Source: Burkholderia sp. Leaf177
GTDB taxonomy: Bacteria; Pseudomonadota; Gammaproteobacteria; Burkholderiales; Burkholderiaceae
DNA: 64,000 bases
Assembly: GCF_001424345.1 (NCBI RefSeq)
Contig: NZ_LMPF01000020.1
Location: forward strand, 124,001 to 188,000
Reading direction: 5' to 3'
Shown: positions 47,864 to 57,166 of the stretch, in pieces
Layout of the letters: every line of letters starts with the position of its first letter
How positions within the stretch are numbered: position 1 is the first letter of the stretch
The notes under the pieces: model-generated
Databases searched by the model: none
Seen by the model: the letters and a program-made list of their open reading frames with translations, nothing else
What the model was told of the DNA's origin: nothing
Made by a program: the position numbers and the translations under genes

Positions 47864-48697
47864 CTACTTACGTTTATCGTCTGCTGTAAGTTTTTCGCTC
47901 ATTCCGAACAAGCTACGCAATTGATGCGCAACGCCCGCCTCAAAGTTATTTCCAGTTCGCGGAATATTCGGCAATAACTTGGCTAGATCGGGATTGGCAT
48001 TTTTCATCATGAATGGCCGGCCCGCTGTTTCAAGCAAGTCGATATCATTCATGTTGTCGCCGAACGCCACACAATGCGCGGTATCAATATCAAGCCTGTC
48101 CAGCACGACCCTCAACGCCGTTCCCTTCGATACATCCGACGTCATCACTTCCAGGCAATCCGGCATTGAAAACGTGACGTAGATTGAATCGCCGAACTCA
48201 CGCTCGAGGTTCGCAGCTGTCACCTTCAGATCATCCGGCTCCCCGATGTACAGCACTTTCGCAATGTTCTCGCCGTCGTGCTGGCGCAGGTCCATTACGT
48301 CGTAATTGAAACCGGAGTCCTGATGGAATTCGAGCAAGTTCGGCGCGTGCCGGTCGATCAGCCAGGCGTCATCGGCAAACAGATTCACGATCACACGTTC
48401 GCTTCCCGCAAGATCTGGCTGCACGAGCCGGCGCACGGCAGCCGGCGAGATATCGCGGGCGTAAATACGCTCGTTATCAGGCGCATGAATTCGAGCGCCG
48501 TTCGACGTGATCAGGTACGCGTTGATACCCAGTACCATGCGGATTCCCACTACATCCCTGTAATGCCGACCCGTAGCGATGATGAAGCGCACGCCTTGCG
48601 CCTCCAGTTCGCGCACCGTTTCAACCGTGAACGGATCGACCTGATGATCGTTGTTGAGCAAAGTGCCGTCGAGATCGGTTGCGATGATCGAATACAT
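47864..48697 (-). CDS. Cof-type HAD phosphatase
   Basis: The 277-residue protein is a HAD-superfamily phosphatase of the Cof/YidA subfamily: motif I at ATDLDGTLLN (nucleophile Asp), motif II at FIIATGR, motif III Lys at VSKGTAL and motif IV at AFGDNMNDIDLL, with a C2B cap between II and III. Likely substrates are sugar phosphates or pyridoxal phosphate, but members are promiscuous. The ATG at 48697 is chosen over one at 48709 because of its spacing from AAAGGA. It may be co-transcribed with the sugar kinase gene upstream (39-base gap). Confidence 0.9.
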   Translation of the reverse strand: MYSIIATDLDGTLLNNDHQVDPFTVETVRELEAQGVRFIIATGRHYRDVVGIRMVLGINAYLITSNGARIHAPDNERIYARDISPAAVRRLVQPDLAGSERVIVNLFADDAWLIDRHAPNLLEFHQDSGFNYDVMDLRQHDGENIAKVLYIGEPDDLKVTAANLEREFGDSIYVTFSMPDCLEVMTSDVSKGTALRVVLDRLDIDTAHCVAFGDNMNDIDLLETAGRPFMMKNANPDLAKLLPNIPRTGNNFEAGVAHQLRSLFGMSEKLTADDKRK

Positions 48698-48736
48698 GGG
48701 AAGCCGCATCCTTTAAGCCGTTAGGAACCTGGCATT

Positions 48737-49639
48737 TTAGCGCGCTGCGCGAGGTTTTCCGGTCGCGGCACGGCGGGCAAGTTGCAGCGCGCCCATGGCG
48801 GAGTCCGCGATCGGCACGCGCAACCGGCCGCGAAGTCGCTCAGGCACAAACGGTTCGAGCGGGGTTGCAAGACCGCCGCACAATGCTGTCGGCATCACCT
48901 GCTCCGGGTCGAGTGCCCGTACCATTTTCTCGATCTCGGCGCCCGCCTCGTGGAGCAGCCGCTCAGCGAATGGATGGCTTTTGTGTTCGAAGATGGTCGG
49001 CGCGAGCGTTGCGTAAGCAGTCTGATTGGCAGCGCTCAGCCAGACCACGAGGTCATCGCGGTTGGCGGCATTAGTGCAGTCGAGCAGCGCGCGAGACCAG
49101 TCGTCGGCTGGCGCGCGACCGTCGAGGACCTGCTGCAAATGCACCGCTGCGCGCATGCCGAGCCATGCGCCGCTGGCTTCGTCGCCACTGGGAAAACCGT
49201 AGCCACCCGCGATCCGGACCTCGCCCCGCGCACCGAGCGATGCCGCGATACTTCCCGTACCTAACGCCACAATCACGCCGGGCTCGCCGCCGTGGGCGCC
49301 CAACAGCGTAGTCAACGCGTCGCTTTCAACGACCAGCGCGCATCCTTCCGGCGCGATTTCGTGGAACTGCGCCAGCCAACCCGCGTGGTTCACGCCGGCC
49401 AATCCGCAACCGAGCGCGCACGCGCTCCATTCGAAGGGCAAGCCGGCCGATCCGAAGGCACGGGAAATCGTTGCATCAATAGCTTTCCAGGCGCGCTCGA
49501 CGCCAAGTCCCAAGCCCGATGGTCCGCCCGATGCACGAGCGAGTTCGACGCCGTTTGCATCGGCCAGGACAACGCGGGTGCCGCTACCGCCGCCGTCGAC
49601 GCCGACCAGATAAGTGTAAGAAGGGTTTGATGTAGTCAT
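48737..49639 (-). CDS. BadF/BadG-type ATPase, N-acetylglucosamine kinase-like
   Basis: The 300-residue protein has the ASKHA phosphate motif (VGVDGGGSGTRVVLAD), a second phosphate motif (VIVALGTGSIAASLG), and an adenosine-contacting LCGGLATPLEP segment. This matches the BadF/BadG family, in which single-domain members of this size are usually N-acetylglucosamine or glucosamine kinases. It is followed by a HAD phosphatase on the same strand. The substrate is inferred. Confidence 0.88.
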   Translation of the reverse strand: MTTSNPSYTYLVGVDGGGSGTRVVLADANGVELARASGGPSGLGLGVERAWKAIDATISRAFGSAGLPFEWSACALGCGLAGVNHAGWLAQFHEIAPEGCALVVESDALTTLLGAHGGEPGVIVALGTGSIAASLGARGEVRIAGGYGFPSGDEASGAWLGMRAAVHLQQVLDGRAPADDWSRALLDCTNAANRDDLVVWLSAANQTAYATLAPTIFEHKSHPFAERLLHEAGAEIEKMVRALDPEQVMPTALCGGLATPLEPFVPERLRGRLRVPIADSAMGALQLARRAATGKPRAAR

Positions 49640-49802
49640 GCCGGAAGCTTAACGGCACAAAGCAAGCACCGCCACTCAGCCGAATGGGGTGCCACTTGAA
49701 GCGCAGGTCCGCATCAATGCCCAGGCCATTCGGCCGACTATTACGCGAGATGCCTTGCGCCTATGCTCATCAAACGCCCACCATGCATCTCCCGAATCAG
49801 CC

Positions 49803-50447
49803 ATGACCACTAGAAAGAACGCAACCAAACCCAGCGACACGCCCGAACCACACCGTTGCGGTTGGGTAAGTACACCGGCGCTTGCCCACTACCACGACAC
49901 GGAATGGGGCATTCCATCGCACGATGATCGTCATCTTTTCGAAATGCTCGTGCTCGAAGGTGCGCAGGCCGGCCTGTCCTGGGCCACGATCCTGAATAAG
50001 CGACAAGGCTACAAAACACTGTTTCATGACTTCGATATCGATAGAGTCGCCGCCTTCACTGAAGCGGATGCCGCAAAACTCCTGCTCGATACCCGCATCA
50101 TCCGGAACCGGGCAAAGATTGCGTCTGCCGTTGCCAACGCCCGCGCGGTTCAGCGAATCCAGGCCGAGCATGGCTCGCTGGCGGAATTTGTGTGGTCGTT
50201 CGTCGATGGCACGACCATAGACACGCCGCGTGCGTCGTATTCGCAGGCGCCGGCGTCGACCGAAATATCGGACGCGCTCAGTCGTGCGCTCAAGAAATTC
50301 GGCTGCAGGTTCGTGGGATCGACCACGTGTTACGCCTTCATGCAGGCAACCGGGATGGTCAATGACCATGAGGCGGCCTGCTTCTGCCGCACAACGTGTA
50401 ATACCGCCGGAGCAACGCATTCGTCCGCCAACAAACCATCAAATTAG
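49803..50447 (+). CDS. tag: DNA-3-methyladenine glycosylase I
   Basis: Tag removes 3-methyladenine from alkylated DNA. The 214-residue protein has the family signature: RCGWVSTPALAHYHDTEWG near the start with a zinc-ligand Cys, FEMLVLEGAQAGLSW with the catalytic Glu, and the C-terminal VNDHEAACFCR zinc ligands. The ATG at 49803 gives the usual length plus a short basic N-terminal extension. Confidence 0.95.
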   Translation: MTTRKNATKPSDTPEPHRCGWVSTPALAHYHDTEWGIPSHDDRHLFEMLVLEGAQAGLSWATILNKRQGYKTLFHDFDIDRVAAFTEADAAKLLLDTRIIRNRAKIASAVANARAVQRIQAEHGSLAEFVWSFVDGTTIDTPRASYSQAPASTEISDALSRALKKFGCRFVGSTTCYAFMQATGMVNDHEAACFCRTTCNTAGATHSSANKPSN

Positions 50448-50928
50448 GCAATTCACTGACACAGGTTTGCCACACGCATATTGCGTTTTCGCAACATTTT
50501 TCGCTGTTTTAGGCTTCCTCAGGGAAAATCCCGACCCTTAGGCTTTTTGACAGGTGAATAACGCTCTGAAGCCTTTACTACACAGCGTTCCAGCCAGGTT
50601 GCGACCCGTGCAGAAACACGAACACCATGTCAATATTGCGACCTACTGCGCGCCAGCACCCACTTTTTACCGGATAGAACCGCTATAAATTAAGTGCGAG
50701 CCAAATCATCTGGTGAGTGCCCGGCTAAGCGCCGGCAACGCGAGGCGCGAATTTGGCCGAAGCGTGCTTGAGTCCTGGCGGGCGGTATTGCAGGAAGTGA
50801 ATGACGAATCGAAAAACGCGGATTGTGTGGTTAACCGCGCTATGACGATCAGAAACGCGACCGATACTGATAACGCTGTTTGATGACACCCACGAAGCGC
50901 CGCAATGTCGGTGCAGGGGATAAGCAGA
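50448..50928. other. Non-coding gap upstream of the paralogue pair
   Basis: These 481 bases hold no convincing gene. Notable are TTGCG-TTTT-CGCAA (50479-50492), the repeated TTAGGCTT (around 50508 and 50538), and AGGGGATAAG just before the next start. It could contain the promoter and a long leader for the pair that follows. Confidence 0.5.
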
Positions 50929-51354
50929 ATGAAAAACCTTAACTTTTTGACGCATCAGGAAATCTTCGATCGCGCCGTGCATCACCTCTTTGGCCAAGGT
51001 CAGGCTGCGCTACTGCCACGGGGCGGCGGTGCGTATCGCGGATACTGCGGCGGTTGTCCAGTCGGCAACTTCATCAAGCCGCGCGACTACATGACTGCCA
51101 TGGAAGGTGTGCCTATCCGCTATATCGACAAAGGTCCGGAATCCGTGCCGTCGTACATGGATGTCGGCGTAACAGCGTTGAAGCGCGCGTTGTTGCGCTC
51201 GAATATCAATGTCTACGATCCGACCACCGTCGAACTGCTCAGTTGCTTGCAGAACGTGCATGACGTGTTTGGCAAATGGGAATGGCGCGAGCGGTTTGGA
51301 TCGATTGCGCGCCAGTTCAACTTGTCGGCGGACCGGTTGAAGTCTGCGGCATGA
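50929..51354 (+). CDS. Uncharacterised protein, paralogue 1
   Basis: The 141-residue soluble protein is not from a family I recognise. It shares a pattern with the next gene: LTHQEIFDRAVHHL near the start, a Cys-containing CPVGNFI, EGVPIRYI, LKRALLRSNINVYDP, ELLSCLQNVHD and an EW-containing tail. The first copy has an extra GGGAYRGYCGGC loop with two Cys. The ATG at 50929 is preferred; one at 50905 is possible. The two genes form a tandem duplication with a 70-base gap. Confidence 0.75.
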   Translation: MKNLNFLTHQEIFDRAVHHLFGQGQAALLPRGGGAYRGYCGGCPVGNFIKPRDYMTAMEGVPIRYIDKGPESVPSYMDVGVTALKRALLRSNINVYDPTTVELLSCLQNVHDVFGKWEWRERFGSIARQFNLSADRLKSAA

Positions 51355-51424
51355 GCTGAAAGGACATTGCCTGATTCTTCCGGGCTTTCGGGCAACGCTT
51401 TATCCAGAACAACGAGTAACGCAA

Positions 51425-51784
51425 ATGTTAACCGCAAGAGACATCTACGAACGCGTGAGGGCGCATTTGCTCACGCAGCGCGCCGTGTCGGAAGACGACA
51501 ACGGTTCGTGCCGGCTACGCAGCAGCGACGGCCGCAAGTGCGCCATTGGATCGCTGATTGCGGACGATGTTTACCGGCCGGAAATCGAAGGTGTTGGCAT
51601 TTCGTACTACCGGAATGCGCGGGACGGAACGTTGCTGCGAGCGTTGTACGCGTCGGATGTGAATGCCTACGATCCGGAAATTGCAGAGCTTTTGATTGAA
51701 CTGGAAGAAGTGCACGACGATTTCAGCGTGGACGAATGGCCGCAATTACTGGCGCGCTTGGCGGAGCGCCACGCGTTCGTCTGA
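51425..51784 (+). CDS. Uncharacterised protein, paralogue 2
   Basis: A 119-residue soluble protein homologous to the previous gene product (LTARDIYERVRAHL, CAIGSLI, EGVGISYY, LLRALYASDVNAYDP, ELLIELEEVHD). It keeps one Cys in the C-x-I/V-G motif and lacks the glycine-rich two-Cys loop. It is more acidic than its partner. No catalytic motif is evident. It is followed by a strong shared terminator. Confidence 0.78.
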   Translation: MLTARDIYERVRAHLLTQRAVSEDDNGSCRLRSSDGRKCAIGSLIADDVYRPEIEGVGISYYRNARDGTLLRALYASDVNAYDPEIAELLIELEEVHDDFSVDEWPQLLARLAERHAFV

Positions 51785-51807
51785 GACCGCATCTAAAACA
51801 TAAGCAC

Positions 51808-51856
51808 AAAGCAAAACGGCGATGCAACCCTTTCGGGCGCATCGCCGTTTTGCTTT
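51808..51856. terminator. Bidirectional terminator between the paralogues and rpsU
   Basis: A perfect 18-base stem (arms at 51808-51825 and 51839-51856, core ACGGCGATGC) with an inner CCC/GGG and T-rich end. It serves convergent units on both sides. Confidence 0.92.
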
Positions 51857-51898
51857 GCCGCGGCCTCTACAAACAAGGCCGCGACATGCCAAGATTTA

Positions 51899-52108
51899 GT
51901 GAAGCTTCTTGGGCAGCATCTGGCTGCGCAGACGCTTGCGCAGACGGCTAACTGCAGCCGCTTTCTTGCGCTTGCGTGCTGTCGTCGGCTTCTCGTACGA
52001 CTGGCGTTCGCGAAGTTCGGCGATCAGGCCGTTCTTTTCGATAGTCCGGCGAAAGCGACGGATCGCAACGTCGAACGGCTCGTTTTCTTTCAAAACAATA
52101 GTGGTCAT
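51899..52108 (-). CDS. rpsU: 30S ribosomal protein S21
   Basis: The 69-residue basic ribosomal protein of the small subunit, involved in initiation. It starts [20 protein letters not shown] after the Met, and ends in the [14 protein letters not shown] basic tail. It stands alone, not next to dnaG or rpoD as in enterobacteria. Confidence 0.97.
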
Positions 52109-52473
52109 GGAAGTCCTAAATCGCTAATACGTTTTTCTGACTGCGCGGCGAAGCGTAACCAAGCGGGCTTACGCCGCGCGCCGGCACTCCGATCGTCCAC
52201 CCAACGCGGCGAACACGAGCAAAGCGGCCACGGAGGCCGGAAAAGAGAGAGGTGGGATTTCACCGCCGATCACTGCATGCACTTTCCCTGGAATCCGGAA
52301 CAGCGCACTTCGGGCCGCCCGACGTCACGAAAAAACATGCGGCGTCATCGGGCAAAAATCTCGATTCGGGCGAGATGTTATCAGATCGTCGACGTATCGC
52401 CAACCCCGAAAACCGTGTCTGCGGGGTGCAACTCCATGAAAATCCGCAGTTTTTCGAGCTTTTATGCGAAAAC
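52109..52473. other. Gap upstream of rpsU
   Basis: A 365-base stretch that should carry the rpsU promoter and leader on the minus strand and the downstream end of the aldo/keto reductase gene. No confident promoter or terminator was identified. Confidence 0.45.
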
Positions 52474-53421
52474 TCAGGCCGGATCGCTGACCTCGTTGAG
52501 CAGCGCAACGTCTTCCGGCGTAAGCGTGATGCGCGTGGCTTGCGCCAGACTTTCGAGCTGTTTGACCGATGTCGCGCTAGCAATCGGCGCCGTCACGCTC
52601 GGTCGCGCGATTAGCCAGGCGAGCGCGATTGTAGCGGGCGCAACGCCGTGCTGGTCGGCGACTTTCACGAGGGCATCGACGATCGCCAAGCCTCGATCGT
52701 TCAAGTACGCCGATACCTTCGCGCCGCGCGCGGCATTCTCGGTATCGGCTTTCGAACGGTATTTTCCACTCAAAAAGCCGCTTGCCAGGCTGTAATACGT
52801 CACGACCGAGACTTTGTGCGCCGTCGCGACTGGTTCCTGGTCGCCTTCGTAACCCGCGCGATCGTAGAGGTTGTATTCCGGCTGCAGCACCTGATAACCC
52901 GAAATTCCCTCGCTCGCGGAGATTTTCAGCGCCTCTTCCAGCCGTTCGCCCGAGTAGTTCGACGCCCCGATCACCCGCACTTTTCCCGCCGCGATCAGCT
53001 TCTGGTAAGCGCCGAGTGTGTCGATCAGCGGGGTTTTATCGTCGTCGCGATGAGAAAAATACACGTCGATGTAATCCGTCTTCAGCCGCTTCAGCGAATC
53101 GTTCACGGCCGCCTCGATATTCGCCGCCGACAACCCCGGCCGCGTGCTCAGCATGCCGACCTTCGTGGCGAGCACGACTTTGTCGCGCTTGCCGCTCTCC
53201 TTCAGCCATTTGCCGATGATCGTTTCTGATTCCCCGCCCTGGTGACCCTCGACCCAGGCGGAATAGACGTCGGCGGTATCGATGAAATTGAGGCCGTGGT
53301 CCACGAAGGCATCGAGCAACGAGAAGGACGTGCGCTCGTCGGCGGTCCAGCCGAACACGTTGCCGCCAAAGACGAGCGGGGCGACCTTGAGGTCCGACGT
53401 GCCGATAGTGCGATGTTCCAT
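52474..53421 (-). CDS. Aldo/keto reductase
   Basis: A 315-residue NADPH-dependent TIM-barrel oxidoreductase. Catalytic residues are in NFIDTADVYSAW (Asp, Tyr), VVLATKVG (Lys) and DVYFSHRDDD (His). A cofactor-binding segment VTAPIASATSV is near the C-terminus. The substrate is not predictable. Confidence 0.94.
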   Translation of the reverse strand: MEHRTIGTSDLKVAPLVFGGNVFGWTADERTSFSLLDAFVDHGLNFIDTADVYSAWVEGHQGGESETIIGKWLKESGKRDKVVLATKVGMLSTRPGLSAANIEAAVNDSLKRLKTDYIDVYFSHRDDDKTPLIDTLGAYQKLIAAGKVRVIGASNYSGERLEEALKISASEGISGYQVLQPEYNLYDRAGYEGDQEPVATAHKVSVVTYYSLASGFLSGKYRSKADTENAARGAKVSAYLNDRGLAIVDALVKVADQHGVAPATIALAWLIARPSVTAPIASATSVKQLESLAQATRITLTPEDVALLNEVSDPA

Positions 53422-53621
53422 GAGTTTCTCCTGTCGTTGGCATCGAGACGAAAAAGCATACGCGTTAACCGCAATGCCCGCCGGCGTCCGGATGACCCGA
53501 AAGGCGTCGCGTGCCGCGTCTGGATCGTCTGAACAGAGTGACTTTTCCTGCCTAGTTCCCCGAATTCGATTGCCTTTCGCCGCCGGATAATTCTCTTAAC
53601 AAATTCCGTCCGCGCACACAC

Positions 53622-55967
53622 ATGACCCCTTCGACCGATCTCTCCGATACACAGGTATTCAGCACCGGCAACGGCGCCGATCCCGAGTTCGAGCAGGCGC
53701 TCGCCGAAGTGCTCGCAGCTGCGATCGGGCACCATCACGCAAACGAAATCGATGAAGCCGAGGCGCTCTACAAGGTTATCGTCGAAGCTCAGCCGACGCA
53801 GCCCGACGCCAATCACAACCTGGGTGTCATCGCATTGCAGCGCGGTGAGTTCGAACGTGCTGTCGGCTGTTTTGAGGTGGCGATCGGCGCGAATCCCGAG
53901 CAGAACCAGTACTGGGCAAGTTATATCAATGCGCTGAACCAAAGTGGCCAGACGTCGGCCGCCTGGGTCGCGTTGGAACTGGCGCAGCAGCGCGGAATGA
54001 ACGGTCCTGCTGTGGATACGCTGATCCAGCAAATGGTGCAAGGCGTAGCGGCGCCAGCCGAGTCTGACGCTGTCGAGCAAGCGGCCGCGAGTCAAATGGG
54101 GGGAGCGGATGCTGCCTCGACTAGCGCTGTCGATGCCTCGTCTGCACGCGCTCGCAAGGAACTGAGTCCCGTTCCGCCGCCACAGCAAATCAACCGGTTG
54201 ACTGCTTTATATAACCAGGGACGCACAGCTGAAGCGCTGGAACTCGCCCGCGCCATGACCGTTCGTTTTCCGACCTACCCGCTCGGGTGGAAAGCCATTG
54301 GTACCGCGTTGCACAGCCAAGGCAAGATCCCGGAATCGCTCGACCCGCTTCGACGGGCTGTCGAACTTGCGCCGCAGGATCTGGACGCGCGCAAAGTGCT
54401 GGCGGACTGCTTGCGCATCGTCGGGGAATACGCGGAAGCGGAAGCCGAGTGCCGGACGATCATCTCGCACGCGCCCACTCACGGAGAAGCGCACCGGATT
54501 CTCGGCGTCACGCGGCTCGCCATGGGGCAGATTTCGGAGGCGGAAGCGTATTGCCGAAAAGCCGTAGAACTGATGCCGAACTCGGACGTGGCTTACAGCA
54601 CGCTGGGTGTGATGCTGCTCGATCAGGGCAAGCTCGCCGATGCCGAGGCGCAGTTCCGGCGGTCGCTCGAGATCAAGCCGGACGCGCCGATCTCGCACGA
54701 AAACATCTTGTTTTGTCTTAGCCACAATGACGAAGTAACGCCGGAAGCCTTGCTCGCGCAACATCTGCAATTCGGCGCGCAGTGCGAGACTCCGCTGCGC
54801 AAGCTCTGGAAAAGGCACCAGAATTCCCGGAAGCCTGACAGACAACTGCGCGTTGGCTTCGTCTCCGGCGACCTTTATCAGCACGCAGTCGCCACCTTCG
54901 TGGAACCGGTGCTGACGTATCTGGCGCGCGACCCAAGTGTCGCAGTCCATGTCTATTACAACTATTCGATAACCGACGAAGTCAACGCGCGGCTGCGCAG
55001 TCACGTCAGGCACTGGAACAGTGTTCCGGGCATGACGGACGCGCAACTCGCCGACAAGATCCGCGCCGATGGAATCGATGTCCTGATCGATCTGTCCGGG
55101 CATACCGGGCGCAATCGCCTGCTTACGTTCGCGCGCAAACCCGCGCCTATCCAGGCTAGCTGGATGGGATATCCGGGAACCACCGGCCTGCGCGCAATGG
55201 ATTACTACTTCGCCGACGCGTGGCATGTGCCTATGGAGTTCGCGAATGGACAGTTCGTCGAAAAAATTGCGCACTTGCCTGCCAATGCGCCATTCCAGCC
55301 TGCGACACTTGCACCGCCGATCAACGGCCTGCCCGCGCTGCACAACGGCTTTATCACGTTCGGCAGTTTCAATCGCGTGAGCAAGCTGCGTCCAAGCGCA
55401 ATCGTGTTGTGGTCGCGGCTGCTGCGCGCGTTGCCGGATTCGCGCATGGTGTTGGGAGCAATGCCGCGCGATGCCAGCGTCGACACCTTGATTGAATGGT
55501 TCGCCAACGAAGGCATTTCGAAGGACCGCCTTGATTTCCGCACGCGATCGAGCATTCCTGTTTATCTGCAGCAACATCATCACGTCGATATCTGTCTCGA
55601 TACCTTCCCGTACGCAGGCGGCACCACCACCCTGCACGCCATGTGGATGGGCGTTCCCACGCTGACGCTCCCCGGCCGCGCGATGCCGAGCCGTGGCAGC
55701 ACCGCAGCGCTCGCCATGGCGGGACTCGACGGATTCATTGCCACAGATAGCGACGACTTCGTGGAAAAAGGCCGCGCCTGGGCCGCCGATCTGCCGGCGC
55801 TGGCCGCTTTGCGCGCAGGCATGCGCGAGCGCTGCGCGGCCTCGCCGATGTTCCAGCCTGAAATCATTGCCAAAGGACTTTCGAACGCGTTGCGCGAGAT
55901 GTGGCGCCGCTGGTGCGCCGGCGTCGAGCCCACGCCAATTGAAGCGCCTGTGCGTTCCGCCGCATAA
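53622..55967 (+). CDS. TPR protein with GT41 (O-GlcNAc-transferase-like) domain
   Basis: A 781-residue protein with tetratricopeptide repeats in the N-terminal half (about residues 25-120 and 185-360) and a C-terminal SPINDLY/OGT-type GT41 domain (about 390-765), seen in RVGFVSGDLYQHAVATFVEP, IDVLIDLSGHTGRNRL, PIQASWMGYPGTTGL, FITFGSFNRVSKL and LDTFPYAGGTTTLHAMWMG. Such enzymes attach a sugar to Ser/Thr of proteins. It heads a set of sugar-modifying genes that run up to fliC, so flagellin is the likely acceptor. A low-complexity stretch (residues 140-175) joins the two TPR blocks. Confidence 0.9.
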   Translation: MTPSTDLSDTQVFSTGNGADPEFEQALAEVLAAAIGHHHANEIDEAEALYKVIVEAQPTQPDANHNLGVIALQRGEFERAVGCFEVAIGANPEQNQYWASYINALNQSGQTSAAWVALELAQQRGMNGPAVDTLIQQMVQGVAAPAESDAVEQAAASQMGGADAASTSAVDASSARARKELSPVPPPQQINRLTALYNQGRTAEALELARAMTVRFPTYPLGWKAIGTALHSQGKIPESLDPLRRAVELAPQDLDARKVLADCLRIVGEYAEAEAECRTIISHAPTHGEAHRILGVTRLAMGQISEAEAYCRKAVELMPNSDVAYSTLGVMLLDQGKLADAEAQFRRSLEIKPDAPISHENILFCLSHNDEVTPEALLAQHLQFGAQCETPLRKLWKRHQNSRKPDRQLRVGFVSGDLYQHAVATFVEPVLTYLARDPSVAVHVYYNYSITDEVNARLRSHVRHWNSVPGMTDAQLADKIRADGIDVLIDLSGHTGRNRLLTFARKPAPIQASWMGYPGTTGLRAMDYYFADAWHVPMEFANGQFVEKIAHLPANAPFQPATLAPPINGLPALHNGFITFGSFNRVSKLRPSAIVLWSRLLRALPDSRMVLGAMPRDASVDTLIEWFANEGISKDRLDFRTRSSIPVYLQQHHHVDICLDTFPYAGGTTTLHAMWMGVPTLTLPGRAMPSRGSTAALAMAGLDGFIATDSDDFVEKGRAWAADLPALAALRAGMRERCAASPMFQPEIIAKGLSNALREMWRRWCAGVEPTPIEAPVRSAA

Positions 55968-55998
55968 GTTCCAACCCTCAGCCGATCCTGGAAAAACG

Positions 55999-57165
55999 AT
56001 GAGCAGCCTTCCTGTTCGCCTTGTAGAGCCGGTTATCGACGATCGTATTTTCGTCACCCAGCCGCACCTTGCACCGCTTGCCGATTTCTTGCCGTATCTC
56101 GAAAAGATCTGGAGCAGCAAGGTGCTGACCAATGGCGGCCCTTTCCATCAGCAACTGGAGCAGGCGCTTTGCGAATATCTCGGCGTCGAACATCTGGCGC
56201 TGTTCACAAACGGTACGCTGGCGCTCGTCACCGCGTTGCAGGCCCATCGGATCACCGGCGAGGTCATTACCACGCCTTACTCGTTCGTGGCAACCGCGCA
56301 TTCACTGTTGTGGAACGGCATCAAGCCGGTTTTCGTGGACGTCGATCCGGACACGCTGAACCTCGATCCCGAAAAGATCGAAGCCGCCATCACGCCGCAG
56401 ACCACAGCCATCTTGCCGGTGCATTGCTATGGCCGCCCGTGCAATCTGGACGCAATCCAGAAAATTGCCGATAACTACAACCTGAAGGTGATCTACGACG
56501 CCGCGCACGCGTTCGGCGTAAAAACCGATGCAGGCAGCGTGCTTGCCCACGGCGATCTTTCGGTGCTTAGTTTCCATGCCACCAAGGTGTTCAACACGTT
56601 CGAGGGCGGCGCCGTTGTCTGCCCCGACGCAAAGACCAAGCAGCGCATCGATCATCTGAAAAACTTTGGTTTTGTGGATGAAGTGACCGTGGTCGCGCCT
56701 GGCATCAACGGCAAGATGAGCGAAATCAATGCCGCGTTCGGCATGTTGCAGCTGAAGCATATTGACGAAGCGCTCGAACGCCGCGCCGCGATTGATGCGA
56801 CTTACCGGCGGCTGCTTGCGGACGTCAAGGGCGTGCGGTGTATTTCCGCGCTGGAAGGGCCGTCCGGCTACGTGGCGAATCACGCGTATTTCCCGATTTT
56901 GCTGTCCGACGAATATCCGGTCGAACGCGATACGCTTTTCAACATAATGCGCGAGCACAACATCTTCGCGCGCCGTTATTTCTACCCGCTGATTTCTGAT
57001 TTCCCGATGTATCGCGGCTTGCCGTCTGCGCAAAGCTCCAATCTGCCAGTCGCAGCCGATGCAGCCCGGCGCGTTCTATGTCTGCCGATTTACCCGGCGC
57101 TCGCCGATCAGGATATTGAACGTATCGTGGATCTGGTCGCACATCCGCTCGGCAGCGCGCACTGA
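55999..57165 (+). CDS. DegT/DnrJ/EryC1/StrS-family sugar aminotransferase
   Basis: A 388-residue PLP enzyme that aminates nucleotide-linked keto-sugars. PLP-binding residues include K196 in SFHATKVFNTFEGG and D167 in IYDAAHAFG, with NGTLALVTAL near the phosphate site. In flagellin glycan clusters such enzymes (VioA-type) make 4-amino-4,6-dideoxyhexoses. The adjacent acetyltransferase and methyltransferase fit further modification. No 4,6-dehydratase gene is nearby; the keto-sugar may come from the rhamnose pathway. Confidence 0.92.
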   Translation: MSSLPVRLVEPVIDDRIFVTQPHLAPLADFLPYLEKIWSSKVLTNGGPFHQQLEQALCEYLGVEHLALFTNGTLALVTALQAHRITGEVITTPYSFVATAHSLLWNGIKPVFVDVDPDTLNLDPEKIEAAITPQTTAILPVHCYGRPCNLDAIQKIADNYNLKVIYDAAHAFGVKTDAGSVLAHGDLSVLSFHATKVFNTFEGGAVVCPDAKTKQRIDHLKNFGFVDEVTVVAPGINGKMSEINAAFGMLQLKHIDEALERRAAIDATYRRLLADVKGVRCISALEGPSGYVANHAYFPILLSDEYPVERDTLFNIMREHNIFARRYFYPLISDFPMYRGLPSAQSSNLPVAADAARRVLCLPIYPALADQDIERIVDLVAHPLGSAH

Positions 57166-57166
57166 T

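Noticed and set aside
54207-56132. Long minus-strand open frame of about 640 codons opposite the TPR-GT41 gene
   Set aside because: It is antisense to a gene with clear TPR and GT41 motifs. Its translation is rich in Arg/His/Gln with no domain, as expected of a GC-rich shadow frame.
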